A stretch of 63,506 nucleotides of DNA from Prevotella sp. (GTDB taxonomy: Bacteria; Bacteroidota; Bacteroidia; Bacteroidales; Bacteroidaceae): positions 1 to 63,506 of the forward strand of contig SUYI01000021.1 in assembly GCA_015060485.1 (NCBI GenBank), written 5' to 3'. A model generated the notes under the pieces. That model searched no databases, had not been told where the DNA came from, and saw only the letters and a list, made by a program, of their open reading frames with translations. A program made the translations under genes and the position numbers. Shown piece by piece: positions 18,157 to 25,919 of the stretch; the first letter of the stretch is position 1, and each line of letters starts with the position of its first letter.

Positions 18157-18597
18157 TTATTCTTCAAACAATTTGTTCATGAAGTCGGTCAGGTCTTTGT
18201 CCAAGTCCTTCATTAGCTCCTCGTCAATGATGACGGTGTCGTCGTCGACCACATAGAGTTCTTCCAGACTCTCGTGGTCCTCATCCTCCAGTACGAAGGA
18301 GTAGGGTTTCAGAATCGACATGGCCTCAATCTGCTGTTTGTACTTGTTCAACACCGTTCGCAGCGTGCTGGCCACATCGGTGTAGAAGGTATCGTCCTTG
18401 TTGTCAATCCATTGCTCTACGATACAACGGTTCACCTCGTTGTCGTCGTCGTCGAATGCCACCAGTTCGCCAGTCTCCTGATTCACTCTCAGGTGGATGT
18501 CTGTCAACATGCTGGCTTCCTCGGATGCAGGGAATTTGTCGGCCACCTTACGGATGGCGCGCTCCACTTCTTGTAGTGTCTGTTCGTTTGCTTTCAT
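18157..18597 (-). CDS. conserved-type acidic hypothetical protein
   Basis: 146 residues from the ATG at 18597 (MKANEQTLQEVE). The longer frame from 18648 is rejected because the promoter -7 box (18618-18625) lies inside it. The protein is soluble, helical and very acidic (VAFDDDDNEV, LEDEDHESLEELYVVDDDTV), with no signal or membrane segment. I do not recognise a family. It is a single-gene unit, convergent with the GH73 gene and lacking a visible terminator between them. Confidence 0.75.
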   Translation of the reverse strand: MKANEQTLQEVERAIRKVADKFPASEEASMLTDIHLRVNQETGELVAFDDDDNEVNRCIVEQWIDNKDDTFYTDVASTLRTVLNKYKQQIEAMSILKPYSFVLEDEDHESLEELYVVDDDTVIIDEELMKDLDKDLTDFMNKLFEE

Positions 18598-18617
18598 CTG
18601 TTTTCGCGTTTTCGACG

Positions 18618-18649
18618 CAAAAGTATGAAAAAAATCAGATAATTGCAAA
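18618..18649 (-). promoter_or_regulatory. promoter of the acidic hypothetical gene
   Basis: Minus-strand TTTG (18649-18646), 20 bases, TACTTTTG (18625-18618); predicted start near 18611 decides the ATG at 18597. Confidence 0.75.
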
Positions 18650-18710
18650 CGATTACGACTTTTTTTCGAAAAAACTTATATAATTACATGTTTAATTCAT
18701 ATTTTTATCG

Positions 18711-18718
18711 TACCTTTG
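18711..18718 (+). promoter_or_regulatory. -7 box of the rseC-rnf operon
   Basis: TACCTTTG followed by CA. The -33 region has only a weak TGTTT. Expected leader is about 30 bases. Confidence 0.55.
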
Positions 18719-18755
18719 CAAAAATAAATTCTGCAAACTCTACATTGCAAAACTA

Positions 18756-19175
18756 ATGAGTACTAAGATAAGTCATTCGGGGGTAATAGAACGGATAGAA
18801 TCTGACAAGGTGCAAGTTCGTATCGTTCAGACCTCAGCGTGTGCCGCGTGCAAAGTGGCCGGCTATTGCAATGCTGCTGAGAGTAAGGAGAAGATTATCG
18901 ACGTTTTCGGCGACACATCCTCAAAGAGTTATCAGGTAGGACAGCCGGTGACGGTAACAACCTCTGGCATGGTGGCGGTCAAGGCCCTGTTATGGGGCTT
19001 CGGACTGCCTTTCGTCTTGCTGGTTGCCGTACTTGTCGTCGTGTTGCTTGTGACGTCTAATGAGGGACTGGCTGCGTTGTGTGCCCTTGGGTCACTCGTC
19101 CCCTATTATTTCCTGCTGTGGCTGCTGCGCAACCGGATGCGCGACGAGCTCAGCTTCCAAATCGCAACAATATAA
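18756..19175 (+). CDS. rseC: RseC/MucC-like protein at the head of the rnf operon
   Basis: 139 residues. The N-terminus has the RseC-like cysteine pattern SACAACKVAGYCNAAES (four Cys). Two membrane helices follow (ALLWGFGLPFVLLVAVLVVV and the ALCALGSLVPYYFLLWLL segment). RseC is known to accompany Rnf/SoxR-reducing complexes and may help their assembly or electron transfer. It lies 35 bases before rnfB and is first in the transcript. Confidence 0.88.
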   Translation: MSTKISHSGVIERIESDKVQVRIVQTSACAACKVAGYCNAAESKEKIIDVFGDTSSKSYQVGQPVTVTTSGMVAVKALLWGFGLPFVLLVAVLVVVLLVTSNEGLAALCALGSLVPYYFLLWLLRNRMRDELSFQIATI

Positions 19176-19210
19176 CAAACTAAAACAAATAAAACAAAAA
19201 AAGTATCTTT

Positions 19211-20149
19211 ATGAATTTCATTTTGATTGCAGTATTAGTGCTGGGCGCCATCGGACTGATTGCGGCCCTCGTGCTGTATGTCTGCTCCAAGAAGTTCGCA
19301 GTCTACGAAGATCCACGTATCGCACAGGTGACCGAGCAGTTGCCGGGAGCCAATTGTGGCGGTTGTGGATTTGCCGGCTGTGGAGGCTTGGCTGATGCTC
19401 TGGTGAAAGGTGCTGATGCCGGCAGTTTGGAAGGGCTGATGTGTCCTGTGGGCGGACAAGAAGTGATGGGTAAGGTGGCCGACCTACTTGGTATGGCCAT
19501 TGCCAATGGTGAGCCGAAGATTGCCGTTGTCCGTTGCAACGGTACCTGTGCGCTCCGTCCCAAAATTGCAGAGTACAGCGGCCTGCGCACCTGTGCCGCC
19601 ATGAACTCGTGCGGTGCTGGCGAGACGGCTTGCGGCTTTGGCTGTCTGGGTTGTGGCGATTGTGTCGCTGCCTGTCAGTTCGATGCCATCCACATGAATC
19701 CTGAGACGGGGCTACCTGAGGTCGACGAGGAGAAGTGTGTGGCTTGTGGTGCCTGTGTCAAGGCTTGTCCTCGCAACATTATCGAACTGCGTAAAAAGGG
19801 TCCGAAGGGTAGGAGAGTGTTCGTTTCCTGCGTCAACAAGGACAAGGGTCCTGTAGCCATGAAGGCTTGTAAGGCAGCCTGTATCGGTTGTGGCAAGTGC
19901 GAGAAGGAATGTAAGTTCCAGGCTATCACGATCGAGAACAATGTGTGCTACATCGACCACGAGAAGTGTCGCCTGTGCCGCAAGTGTGTTGTCGTTTGTC
20001 CTACTAAGGCCATCCACGACGTCAACTTCCCAACACCGGCACCTCAGCCCAAGCCCAAGGAAGAGGTCTCCAAGGCTGCTCCAGCTTCTAAGGCTGAAGA
20101 GAAACCTGCTAATGTTGAACCAGAAGTAAAGAAGGAGGAACAAGCATGA
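19211..20149 (+). CDS. rnfB: Rnf complex subunit B, multi-cluster ferredoxin-like protein
   Basis: 312 residues. One N-terminal membrane helix is followed by the NCGGCGFAGCGG cluster, a CNGTCALRP segment, and several 4Fe-4S motifs (CLGCGDCVAACQ, CVACGACVKACP, CIGCGKCEKECK, CRLCRKCVVVCP). It receives electrons from ferredoxin and passes them into the membrane complex. The C-terminal tail is Pro/Lys/Glu/Ala-rich and probably disordered. The ATGA junction overlaps rnfC by four bases. Confidence 0.95.
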   Translation: MNFILIAVLVLGAIGLIAALVLYVCSKKFAVYEDPRIAQVTEQLPGANCGGCGFAGCGGLADALVKGADAGSLEGLMCPVGGQEVMGKVADLLGMAIANGEPKIAVVRCNGTCALRPKIAEYSGLRTCAAMNSCGAGETACGFGCLGCGDCVAACQFDAIHMNPETGLPEVDEEKCVACGACVKACPRNIIELRKKGPKGRRVFVSCVNKDKGPVAMKACKAACIGCGKCEKECKFQAITIENNVCYIDHEKCRLCRKCVVVCPTKAIHDVNFPTPAPQPKPKEEVSKAAPASKAEEKPANVEPEVKKEEQA

Positions 20150-21522
20150 ACGTAAGAACATTCCGTATCGGTGGTGTACACCCCGAAGAGAATAAGCTGA
20201 CTCACGAGGCTGTCACTAAGGTGGCTGCATTGCCTAAACAGGCCATCTTCCCGTTGGGCCAGCACATTGGTGCTCCAGCCAAGCCCGTTGTTGCCAAGGG
20301 CGACAAGGTAAAGGTTGGCACGATGATTGCCGAGGCAGGCGGTTTTGTTTCCGCTCCCATCTATTCGAGTGTCAGCGGCACGGTCTTCAAGATTGATACC
20401 GCCATCGATGCCACCGGCTATCGCAAGCCCGTTATTATTATTAATGTAGAAGGCGACGAGTGGGAAGAGACCATCGACCGCTCCGACAAGCTGGAACTGG
20501 TGAAGGACCATCCCGAACTGACGCCCGAGGAAATCGTCGAGCGCATCAAGACCGCTGGTGTCGTGGGTATGGGCGGTGCCTGTTTCCCCACCTTCATCAA
20601 GCTCTGTCCTCCGCCCACAGCGAAGGCCGAGTGCGTCATTATCAATGCCGTTGAGTGCGAACCCTACATCACCGCCGATTTCCGTCTGATGATGGAGAAG
20701 GCCGACGAGATTCTTGTGGGTCTCGAGCTGCTTATGAAGGCTGCCAAGGTCAACAAGGGCTACATCGGCATCGAGACCAACAAGATGCCCGCCATCGAAC
20801 TGCTCACACGCAAGTGTGCCGAAGCGTTTGCCGCTTCGGAATACACCGTTGAGGTGGTGCCCCTGAAGCAGCGCTATCCGCAGGGTGGTGAGAAACAGCT
20901 CGTCGATGCTGTCATCCGCCGTCAGGTGCCTGCACCTCCTGCCATCCCCGTCAATGTGGGTGCCATCGTGCAGAACGTGGGAACGGCCTTTGCCGTCTAC
21001 GAGGCTGTCATGAAGCGTAAACCGCTGTTTGAGCGCTACACAACCGTGACCGGTAAGCGCCTGCAGAACCCCGGCAACTTCCTGGTTCGCATGGGAACTC
21101 CCATGAAGGATCTCATCGATGCCTGTGGTGGTATGCCCGAGGGCGACAACAAGCTGCTGGCTGGTGGCCCGATGATGGGTAAGGCGCTGACCAGCGTCGA
21201 GGTACCCATCTGCAAGGGAACCAACTCGGTGACCATTATCTCTGGCGACGAGGCGTTGCGCAAGGAGCCTAATCCCTGCATCCGCTGTGCCAAGTGTGTG
21301 TCGGCCTGTCCGATGGGCCTCGAGCCTTATCTGCTGGCCAAGCTCGCAGCCGTCAAGAACTGGGAGCGTGCCGAGAGCGAGGATGTCGTCAGCTGCATTG
21401 AGTGTGGCTCGTGCCAGTTCACCTGTCCAGCTCACCGTCCGCTGCTCGACAACATCCGTCAGGCGAAGGCCACCGTCATGGGCATCATCCGCGCTCGCGC
21501 AGCTGCGGCACAAAAGAAGTAA
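20146..21522 (+). CDS. rnfC: Rnf complex subunit C, NADH/FMN and Fe-S subunit
   Basis: 458 residues. Contains GVVGMGGACFPTFIKL and NAVECEPYITAD (the NuoF-like nucleotide/flavin region), KQRYPQGGEKQL, and a C-terminal pair of 4Fe-4S motifs (CIRCAKCVSACP and CIECGSCQFTCP). It is the peripheral NAD-reducing subunit. AAGGAGGAACAAGC precedes the start, a real Shine-Dalgarno-like sequence. Very GC-rich codon use leaves a long antisense frame that is not a gene. Confidence 0.96.
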   Translation: MNVRTFRIGGVHPEENKLTHEAVTKVAALPKQAIFPLGQHIGAPAKPVVAKGDKVKVGTMIAEAGGFVSAPIYSSVSGTVFKIDTAIDATGYRKPVIIINVEGDEWEETIDRSDKLELVKDHPELTPEEIVERIKTAGVVGMGGACFPTFIKLCPPPTAKAECVIINAVECEPYITADFRLMMEKADEILVGLELLMKAAKVNKGYIGIETNKMPAIELLTRKCAEAFAASEYTVEVVPLKQRYPQGGEKQLVDAVIRRQVPAPPAIPVNVGAIVQNVGTAFAVYEAVMKRKPLFERYTTVTGKRLQNPGNFLVRMGTPMKDLIDACGGMPEGDNKLLAGGPMMGKALTSVEVPICKGTNSVTIISGDEALRKEPNPCIRCAKCVSACPMGLEPYLLAKLAAVKNWERAESEDVVSCIECGSCQFTCPAHRPLLDNIRQAKATVMGIIRARAAAAQKK

Positions 21523-21526
21523 TCAT

Positions 21527-21563
21527 CAAGTTCAAAGTTCAAATTTCAAAGTTCAAAGAACAA
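21527..21563. repeat. degenerate word repeat between rnfC and rnfD (GTTCAAA type)
   Basis: caagttcaaagttcaaattt and caaagttcaaagaac: four or five copies of a 7-8 base word (g)ttcaaa fill the whole 42-base junction up to the rnfD start. Confidence 0.75.
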
Positions 21564-21564
21564 A

Positions 21565-22563
21565 ATGGGAAAATTAATTGTATCACTTTCGCCTCACGCA
21601 CACGGAACCGACACCGTTGAGCGCAATATGTATGGCGTCATCATCGCCCTGCTGCCTGCGCTGCTCGTGTCGTTCTATTTCTTCGGCATTGGCTCGGCCA
21701 TTGTCTGTGCTACGAGCGTTGCGGCCTGCGTACTCTTCGAGTGGGCCATCAATAGATTCATGCTTAAGAACGAGCGTACCACCATCTGCGACGGTTCTGC
21801 CGTCCTTACGGGTCTGCTGCTCGGTTTCAACCTGCCCAGCAACCTCCCCATCTGGATCATCATCATCGGTGCGCTGTTTGCCATCGGTGTGGGTAAGATG
21901 ACCTTTGGCGGACTGGGTAATAATCTCTTCAATCCGGCACTCGTTGGACGTGCTGCCCTGCTGGTGGCTTTCCCCGCCCAGATGACCACATGGCCTGTCA
22001 CCGGTCAGCTCACCAGCTATCTTGATGCCGAGACTGGTGCTACACCACTCTACATCATGCAGACGGCTATCAAGAATGGCGATGCCAGCCTGCTCGACCA
22101 GTTGCCGTCAGCCCTCGACCTCTTCATCGGTAACCATCCCGCCGGAGCCGGCGCGCTGGGTGAGATCTGCGGTCTGGCTTTGCTGCTGGGCCTGGCCTAC
22201 ATGTTGTGGCAGAAAATCATCACGTGGCACATCCCCGTCTCGATCATCGGTACGGTTTTCGTCTTTGCAGGCATCATGCATCTGGCCAATCCTTGCTATG
22301 CCGATCCCGTCAGCGTCATCTTCTCCGGTGGTCTCATGTTGGGTGCCATCTTCATGGCTACCGACTATGTCACCTCGCCCATGACGGCCAAGGGCCAGCT
22401 CATCTATGGTGTCGCCATTGGTGTGTTGACGGTCGTCATCCGTAACTGGGGTGCCTATCCCGAGGGTATGTCGTTCGCCATTCTCATCATGAATGCGTTC
22501 ACACCTCTTATTAATAATTATGTGAAACCCACGCGCTTCGGTGAAGTGCCTGCCAAGAACTAA
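21565..22563 (+). CDS. rnfD: Rnf complex membrane subunit D
   Basis: 332 residues with many membrane helices. The covalent-FMN Thr region is recognisable in the segment ETGATPLY, and GKMTFGGLGNNLFNPALVGR, YVTSPMTAKGQ and NWGAYPEGMSFAIL are typical RnfD/NqrB motifs. It forms the ion path together with A, E and G. The start ATGGGAAAATTA directly follows the repeat; the protein begins LIVSLSPHAHG. Confidence 0.95.
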   Translation: MGKLIVSLSPHAHGTDTVERNMYGVIIALLPALLVSFYFFGIGSAIVCATSVAACVLFEWAINRFMLKNERTTICDGSAVLTGLLLGFNLPSNLPIWIIIIGALFAIGVGKMTFGGLGNNLFNPALVGRAALLVAFPAQMTTWPVTGQLTSYLDAETGATPLYIMQTAIKNGDASLLDQLPSALDLFIGNHPAGAGALGEICGLALLLGLAYMLWQKIITWHIPVSIIGTVFVFAGIMHLANPCYADPVSVIFSGGLMLGAIFMATDYVTSPMTAKGQLIYGVAIGVLTVVIRNWGAYPEGMSFAILIMNAFTPLINNYVKPTRFGEVPAKN

Positions 22564-22576
22564 GGAGGACCGCGAT

Positions 22577-23206
22577 ATGAAGAAATTAGAATCATCATTA
22601 TTGAATATGGTGCTGGTGCTCACAGGAGTAGCAGTCATCATGGGCGGCATCCTGGCTTATGTCAATCACCTGACCGAAGGCCCTATCGCCGCACAGAAGG
22701 AGAAGGCGCTGGCCGACGGCATCAAGACTGTCATGTGTGTCAGCGACCTAAAGGTTGCCAAGACTGACGAGGTGAAGCAGAACGACGACAAGGGTAAGGA
22801 GCTCACCTATACCATCTATCAGATTCAGGACGCCCAGGGCAAGGACCTCGGTGCTGCCGTCGAGTCAGCCACCATGGGCTTCGGAGGTGACCTGAAGGTG
22901 CTCGTCGGTTTCGATACCGAGGGCAATATCTTAGGCTACACACTGCTCGAACATGCCGAGACACCGGGACTGGGTGCCAAGGCCGACCAATGGTTCCAGA
23001 AGGGCCAGAAGGGCGACATCATCGGCAAGTCACCCGCTGAGCCTCTGACCGTATCGAAGGACGGTGGACAGGTGGATGCCATCACGGCTTCTACCATTAC
23101 CAGCCGCGCCTTCCTGCTCGCTGTCAACAATGCTTACAATGCTTACAAGGCCACGCCCGCTGCCGACGCAGAGACTGGTGCCACAACTCCTGTGCAGCCT
23201 AATTAG
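22577..23206 (+). CDS. rnfG: Rnf complex subunit G, covalent FMN-binding protein
   Basis: 209 residues from the ATG at 22577, chosen because AAGGAGGAC lies 5-13 bases before it and the protein then starts with a clean membrane anchor (MVLVLTGVAVIMGGILAYV). The flavinylation site is DAITASTITSRA near 180, where the Thr carries FMN in the family. The rest is periplasmic. It starts 13 bases after the rnfD stop. Confidence 0.94.
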   Translation: MKKLESSLLNMVLVLTGVAVIMGGILAYVNHLTEGPIAAQKEKALADGIKTVMCVSDLKVAKTDEVKQNDDKGKELTYTIYQIQDAQGKDLGAAVESATMGFGGDLKVLVGFDTEGNILGYTLLEHAETPGLGAKADQWFQKGQKGDIIGKSPAEPLTVSKDGGQVDAITASTITSRAFLLAVNNAYNAYKATPAADAETGATTPVQPN

Positions 23207-23233
23207 TGTAATTTGTGAAATTCGTGGTTTAAA
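23206..23233. repeat. word repeat between rnfG and rnfE (reverse-strand CACGAATTT family)
   Basis: gtgtaatttgtgaaattcgt continuing into ggtttaaa; its reverse complement reads ccacgaatttcacaaattac, the same word family as 1965-2076. Confidence 0.65.
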
Positions 23234-23242
23234 AAAGAATAT

Positions 23243-23827
23243 ATGAACTATATAAGTATTATCAAGAATGGCATCGTCAAGGACAACCCCACGTTCGTCC
23301 TGATGCTGGGTATGTGTCCCACGCTGGCCACTACCACCTCTGCCATGAATGGTATGTCGATGGGACTGGCCACGATGGCCGTGCTCATCTGCACCAACTT
23401 CGTGATATCGTGCCTCAAGAGCATCACGCCTGACAAGGTGCGCATCCCCGTGTTTATCGTCGTCATTGCGGCTTTCGTCACCATCCTGCAGCTAGTCATC
23501 AAGGCCTATCTGCCCGACATCGACGCTGCCCTCGGACTGTTCATCCCGCTGATTGTGGTCAACTGCATCATCCTCGGTCGTGCCGAGGCCTTTGCAGCCA
23601 AGAACTCTCCCGTGGCATCGCTGTTCGACGGCATTGGTATCGGACTCGGTTTCACCATCGGTCTGACGCTGCTCGGCATCTGCCGCGAGCTGTTGGGCTC
23701 TGGCTCAGTCTTCGGTCTGACTCTACTGCCCGAGACCTACAACATCCTGCTCTTCGTGCTGCCGCCGGGCGCGTTCATTATGCTGGGATTCCTCATCGCC
23801 ATCGTGAATAAGTTGCGCAGCAACTAA
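23243..23827 (+). CDS. rnfE: Rnf complex membrane subunit E
   Basis: 194 residues, about six membrane helices. Recognisable motifs are NPTFVLMLGMCPTLATT, VNCIILGRAEAFAAKN and GIGLGFTIGLTLLG. Paired in inverse topology with RnfA as the ion-conducting core. Confidence 0.95.
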   Translation: MNYISIIKNGIVKDNPTFVLMLGMCPTLATTTSAMNGMSMGLATMAVLICTNFVISCLKSITPDKVRIPVFIVVIAAFVTILQLVIKAYLPDIDAALGLFIPLIVVNCIILGRAEAFAAKNSPVASLFDGIGIGLGFTIGLTLLGICRELLGSGSVFGLTLLPETYNILLFVLPPGAFIMLGFLIAIVNKLRSN

Positions 23828-23828
23828 A

Positions 23829-23870
23829 ACGTCGTAATAATGAAATAACATAATAACGAAATAACGACAA
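23829..23870. repeat. word repeat between rnfE and rnfA (ATAACGAA type)
   Basis: cgtcgtaataatgaaataac then ataataacgaaataacgac: about five copies of an 8-9 base word (a)taa(c/t)gaaa(t). A copy of the same family occurs at 28916-28962. Confidence 0.75.
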
Positions 23871-23872
23871 CT

Positions 23873-24475
23873 ATGGAATATATTTTGATTTTCATTAGCG
23901 CGATATTCGTCAACAATATCATCTTGTCGCAGTTCCTCGGCATCTGCCCGTTCCTTGGTGTTTCCAAGAAAATCGACACCTCGCTGGGCATGTCGGCAGC
24001 CGTAGCCTTTGTCATGACACTGGCCACCATCGTTACGTGGCTCGTACAGACCTATGTGCTCAACGCCTTCGGACTGCAGTATCTGCAGACCATCGCCTTC
24101 ATCCTGGTCATCGCTGCCTTGGTACAGATGGTCGAGATCATCCTCAAGAAGGTTTCACCGGCACTCTATCAGGCCCTGGGCATCTTCCTGCCGCTCATCA
24201 CTACCAACTGTGCCGTGCTTGGTGTAGCCATTCTGGTCATCCAGAAGGACTTCAACCTGCTGCAATCGGTGGTCTATGCCTTCTCCACAGCCGTAGGCTT
24301 TGGACTGGCTCTGACCGTCTTTGCCGGTATGCGCGAACAGCTCGAACTCGTCAGCATCCCCAAGGGTATGCGCGGCATGGCCATCGTTATGCTCTCAGCT
24401 GGTCTGCTCTCGCTGGCCTTCATGGGATTCTCGGGCGTCGACGGCGGTCTCCGCACCCTCTTCGGCCTCGATTGA
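23873..24475 (+). CDS. rnfA: Rnf complex membrane subunit A
   Basis: 200 residues, six membrane helices. FVNNIILSQFLGICPFLGVS, TTNCAVLGVAI and VYAFSTAVGFGLALTVFAGMR are diagnostic of RnfA/NqrE. It is the last gene of the operon (order rseC-B-C-D-G-E-A) and is followed by a strong terminator 40 bases on. The complex couples ferredoxin oxidation by NAD to Na+ or H+ export. Confidence 0.95.
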   Translation: MEYILIFISAIFVNNIILSQFLGICPFLGVSKKIDTSLGMSAAVAFVMTLATIVTWLVQTYVLNAFGLQYLQTIAFILVIAALVQMVEIILKKVSPALYQALGIFLPLITTNCAVLGVAILVIQKDFNLLQSVVYAFSTAVGFGLALTVFAGMREQLELVSIPKGMRGMAIVMLSAGLLSLAFMGFSGVDGGLRTLFGLD

Positions 24476-24507
24476 TTTTACAGATACCATTTCAAAACAA
24501 ACTACTA

Positions 24508-24555
24508 ATATCAGCGACGCGCCGGACCTTGTGGCTACGGCGCGTCGATATTTTT
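24508..24555 (+). terminator. terminator of the rnf operon
   Basis: cgacgcgccg (24515-24524) pairs perfectly with cggcgcgtcg (24538-24547), followed by atattttt. The flanking A/T sequence extends pairing. Confidence 0.9.
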
Positions 24556-24586
24556 CCTTCAGTTGAAATATCCTTCAGTTGAAATT
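24555..24586. repeat. 16-base tandem duplication over the C1 peptidase stop
   Basis: tccttcagttgaaata followed by tccttcagttgaaatt; the second unit contains the TGA stop (minus strand) of the peptidase gene, the first is untranslated. Confidence 0.7.
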
Positions 24587-25786
24587 CGCTTTCGTTAGCG
24601 CTTCTTGCAATGGTCTGGGCAGTGCATGACGGTTCAGAAACAGGTAGGTGGTGTTCAGCGCCATGTAGTCTCGCGACATATACCACGTGCCCTTATACGG
24701 ACCGTATTCACCCCACGTGTTCTTCACCAGGTAGTACGCCTTGCCCTGCTCGTCGATGGCCTTGCCGTAGATTAGCATGACATGGTCGTAGGTAAACCGC
24801 CAGTCATCCCACTGCTCCTGTCGCAACTGCTGTGTGGGCACCACACTGTCGGGCAGAAGCGCTATGCCTTCACGCTTGAAATCGCCTGTCACATCGCCGC
24901 CCCAGGCAACCGTGTAACCCTCATCCAGCGCCTCGTCGAGCACTGCCATCAGCTGCTCTATCGGGATGTTGTAGCTGGGTTTCAACCGCCATTTGTAGGG
25001 TGCCTCGATTACGAACCATACATCGAACGGATGGTGCGTATAGCTCGTCAGACTCACGTAGTCATCGAGGTCCAACCCCAGGCTTGCGGCAAATGACTGC
25101 GGCGTATACGTCTTCCCCTCATAGACGAACGTCTTAGGACAGCGCCCCACATACCTTTCTATCACCGCCAGCACGCTGTCCTGCCAGTGTGCCTTAGGCT
25201 CCTTGGCCAACGCCTGCGTCTGCTCCTTTTCGGTAATCCTGTTCAGGTCGGCATTCACCCTGACAATGCTGCTCACCATACGCTCCAGTTCCGGAAAGAA
25301 CACCTTGAAGTTCGCCAGCGTGTCGCCCGTCAGCGAACCCGGTGCAGGCATCGCCTCCTCGGGACAGATGCCATGCCGGCGAATCACCTCCAGCACATCG
25401 TCGCACGAACCGCCTTCCGATATCTGGCTGTAGCCGTGCATGCGCACATAGTGTGTGGCATTGTCCATGTAGTCCTTGTTCACCACAAACATCTCGCACA
25501 GGTCGAACGTCCGCCCCGTCTTACGCAGAATCTCGCTCTCCAAATAGCCCAGCGTCGCGAAATCCCAGCATGTACCGCTGCGGTATTGGTTCTTCACACT
25601 GGTGATGGGCAACTGCTTCACCACCTTAAACTGACGGTTGTTGTTCGCCACTGTCTGCTGCTGTGCCGCCATCGGCATTGCCAACAGCCCCGCCGTCATC
25701 AAAGTCAGTATCCTCATAGCTTTACGTTTTAGTTTGCTCGGATTCATTCGCATGTCTAAACTTTTATTGATGAACTTTTGTTCCAT
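24575..25786 (-). CDS. exported C1-family cysteine peptidase (bleomycin hydrolase-like)
   Basis: 403 residues. A long basic n-region precedes a signal peptide ending PMAAQQQ; the ATG at 25786 fits the promoter, though those at 25753 and 25747 are alternatives. The catalytic triad is visible: Cys73 in SGTCWDFAT, His in TYDHVMLIYG near 340 and Asn in VKNTWGEYG near 355. The papain-like aminopeptidase family trims peptides; the signal sequence suggests periplasmic action. Monocistronic, with the -7 box at 25833-25840. Confidence 0.9.
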   Translation of the reverse strand: MEQKFINKSLDMRMNPSKLKRKAMRILTLMTAGLLAMPMAAQQQTVANNNRQFKVVKQLPITSVKNQYRSGTCWDFATLGYLESEILRKTGRTFDLCEMFVVNKDYMDNATHYVRMHGYSQISEGGSCDDVLEVIRRHGICPEEAMPAPGSLTGDTLANFKVFFPELERMVSSIVRVNADLNRITEKEQTQALAKEPKAHWQDSVLAVIERYVGRCPKTFVYEGKTYTPQSFAASLGLDLDDYVSLTSYTHHPFDVWFVIEAPYKWRLKPSYNIPIEQLMAVLDEALDEGYTVAWGGDVTGDFKREGIALLPDSVVPTQQLRQEQWDDWRFTYDHVMLIYGKAIDEQGKAYYLVKNTWGEYGPYKGTWYMSRDYMALNTTYLFLNRHALPRPLQEALTKANFN

Positions 25787-25832
25787 AGTCTGATATTGTT
25801 TTTAAAAATACTCTCTTACTGCATTCATACGA

Positions 25833-25840
25833 CAAAGATA
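25833..25840 (-). promoter_or_regulatory. -7 box of the C1 peptidase gene
   Basis: Minus-strand TATCTTTG, exact consensus; leader about 40 bases. The divergent kinase promoter lies 44 bases away. Confidence 0.55.
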
Positions 25841-25883
25841 ATAAAAAAATGGCAGATTCTGTACGTTTTATTAAAAAAATGCT

Positions 25884-25891
25884 TACTTTTG
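25884..25891 (+). promoter_or_regulatory. -7 box of the kinase-like gene
   Basis: TACTTTTG followed by CA; leader of about 22 bases to the ATG at 25920. The -33 match (TCTG) is weak. Confidence 0.55.
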
Positions 25892-25919
25892 CAGTGCGAA
25901 ACAAAAATAGATACAAGAT

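Noticed and set aside
20044..21513. 489-codon minus-strand frame
   Set aside because: Antisense shadow of rnfC and the end of rnfB, caused by high GC codon use.
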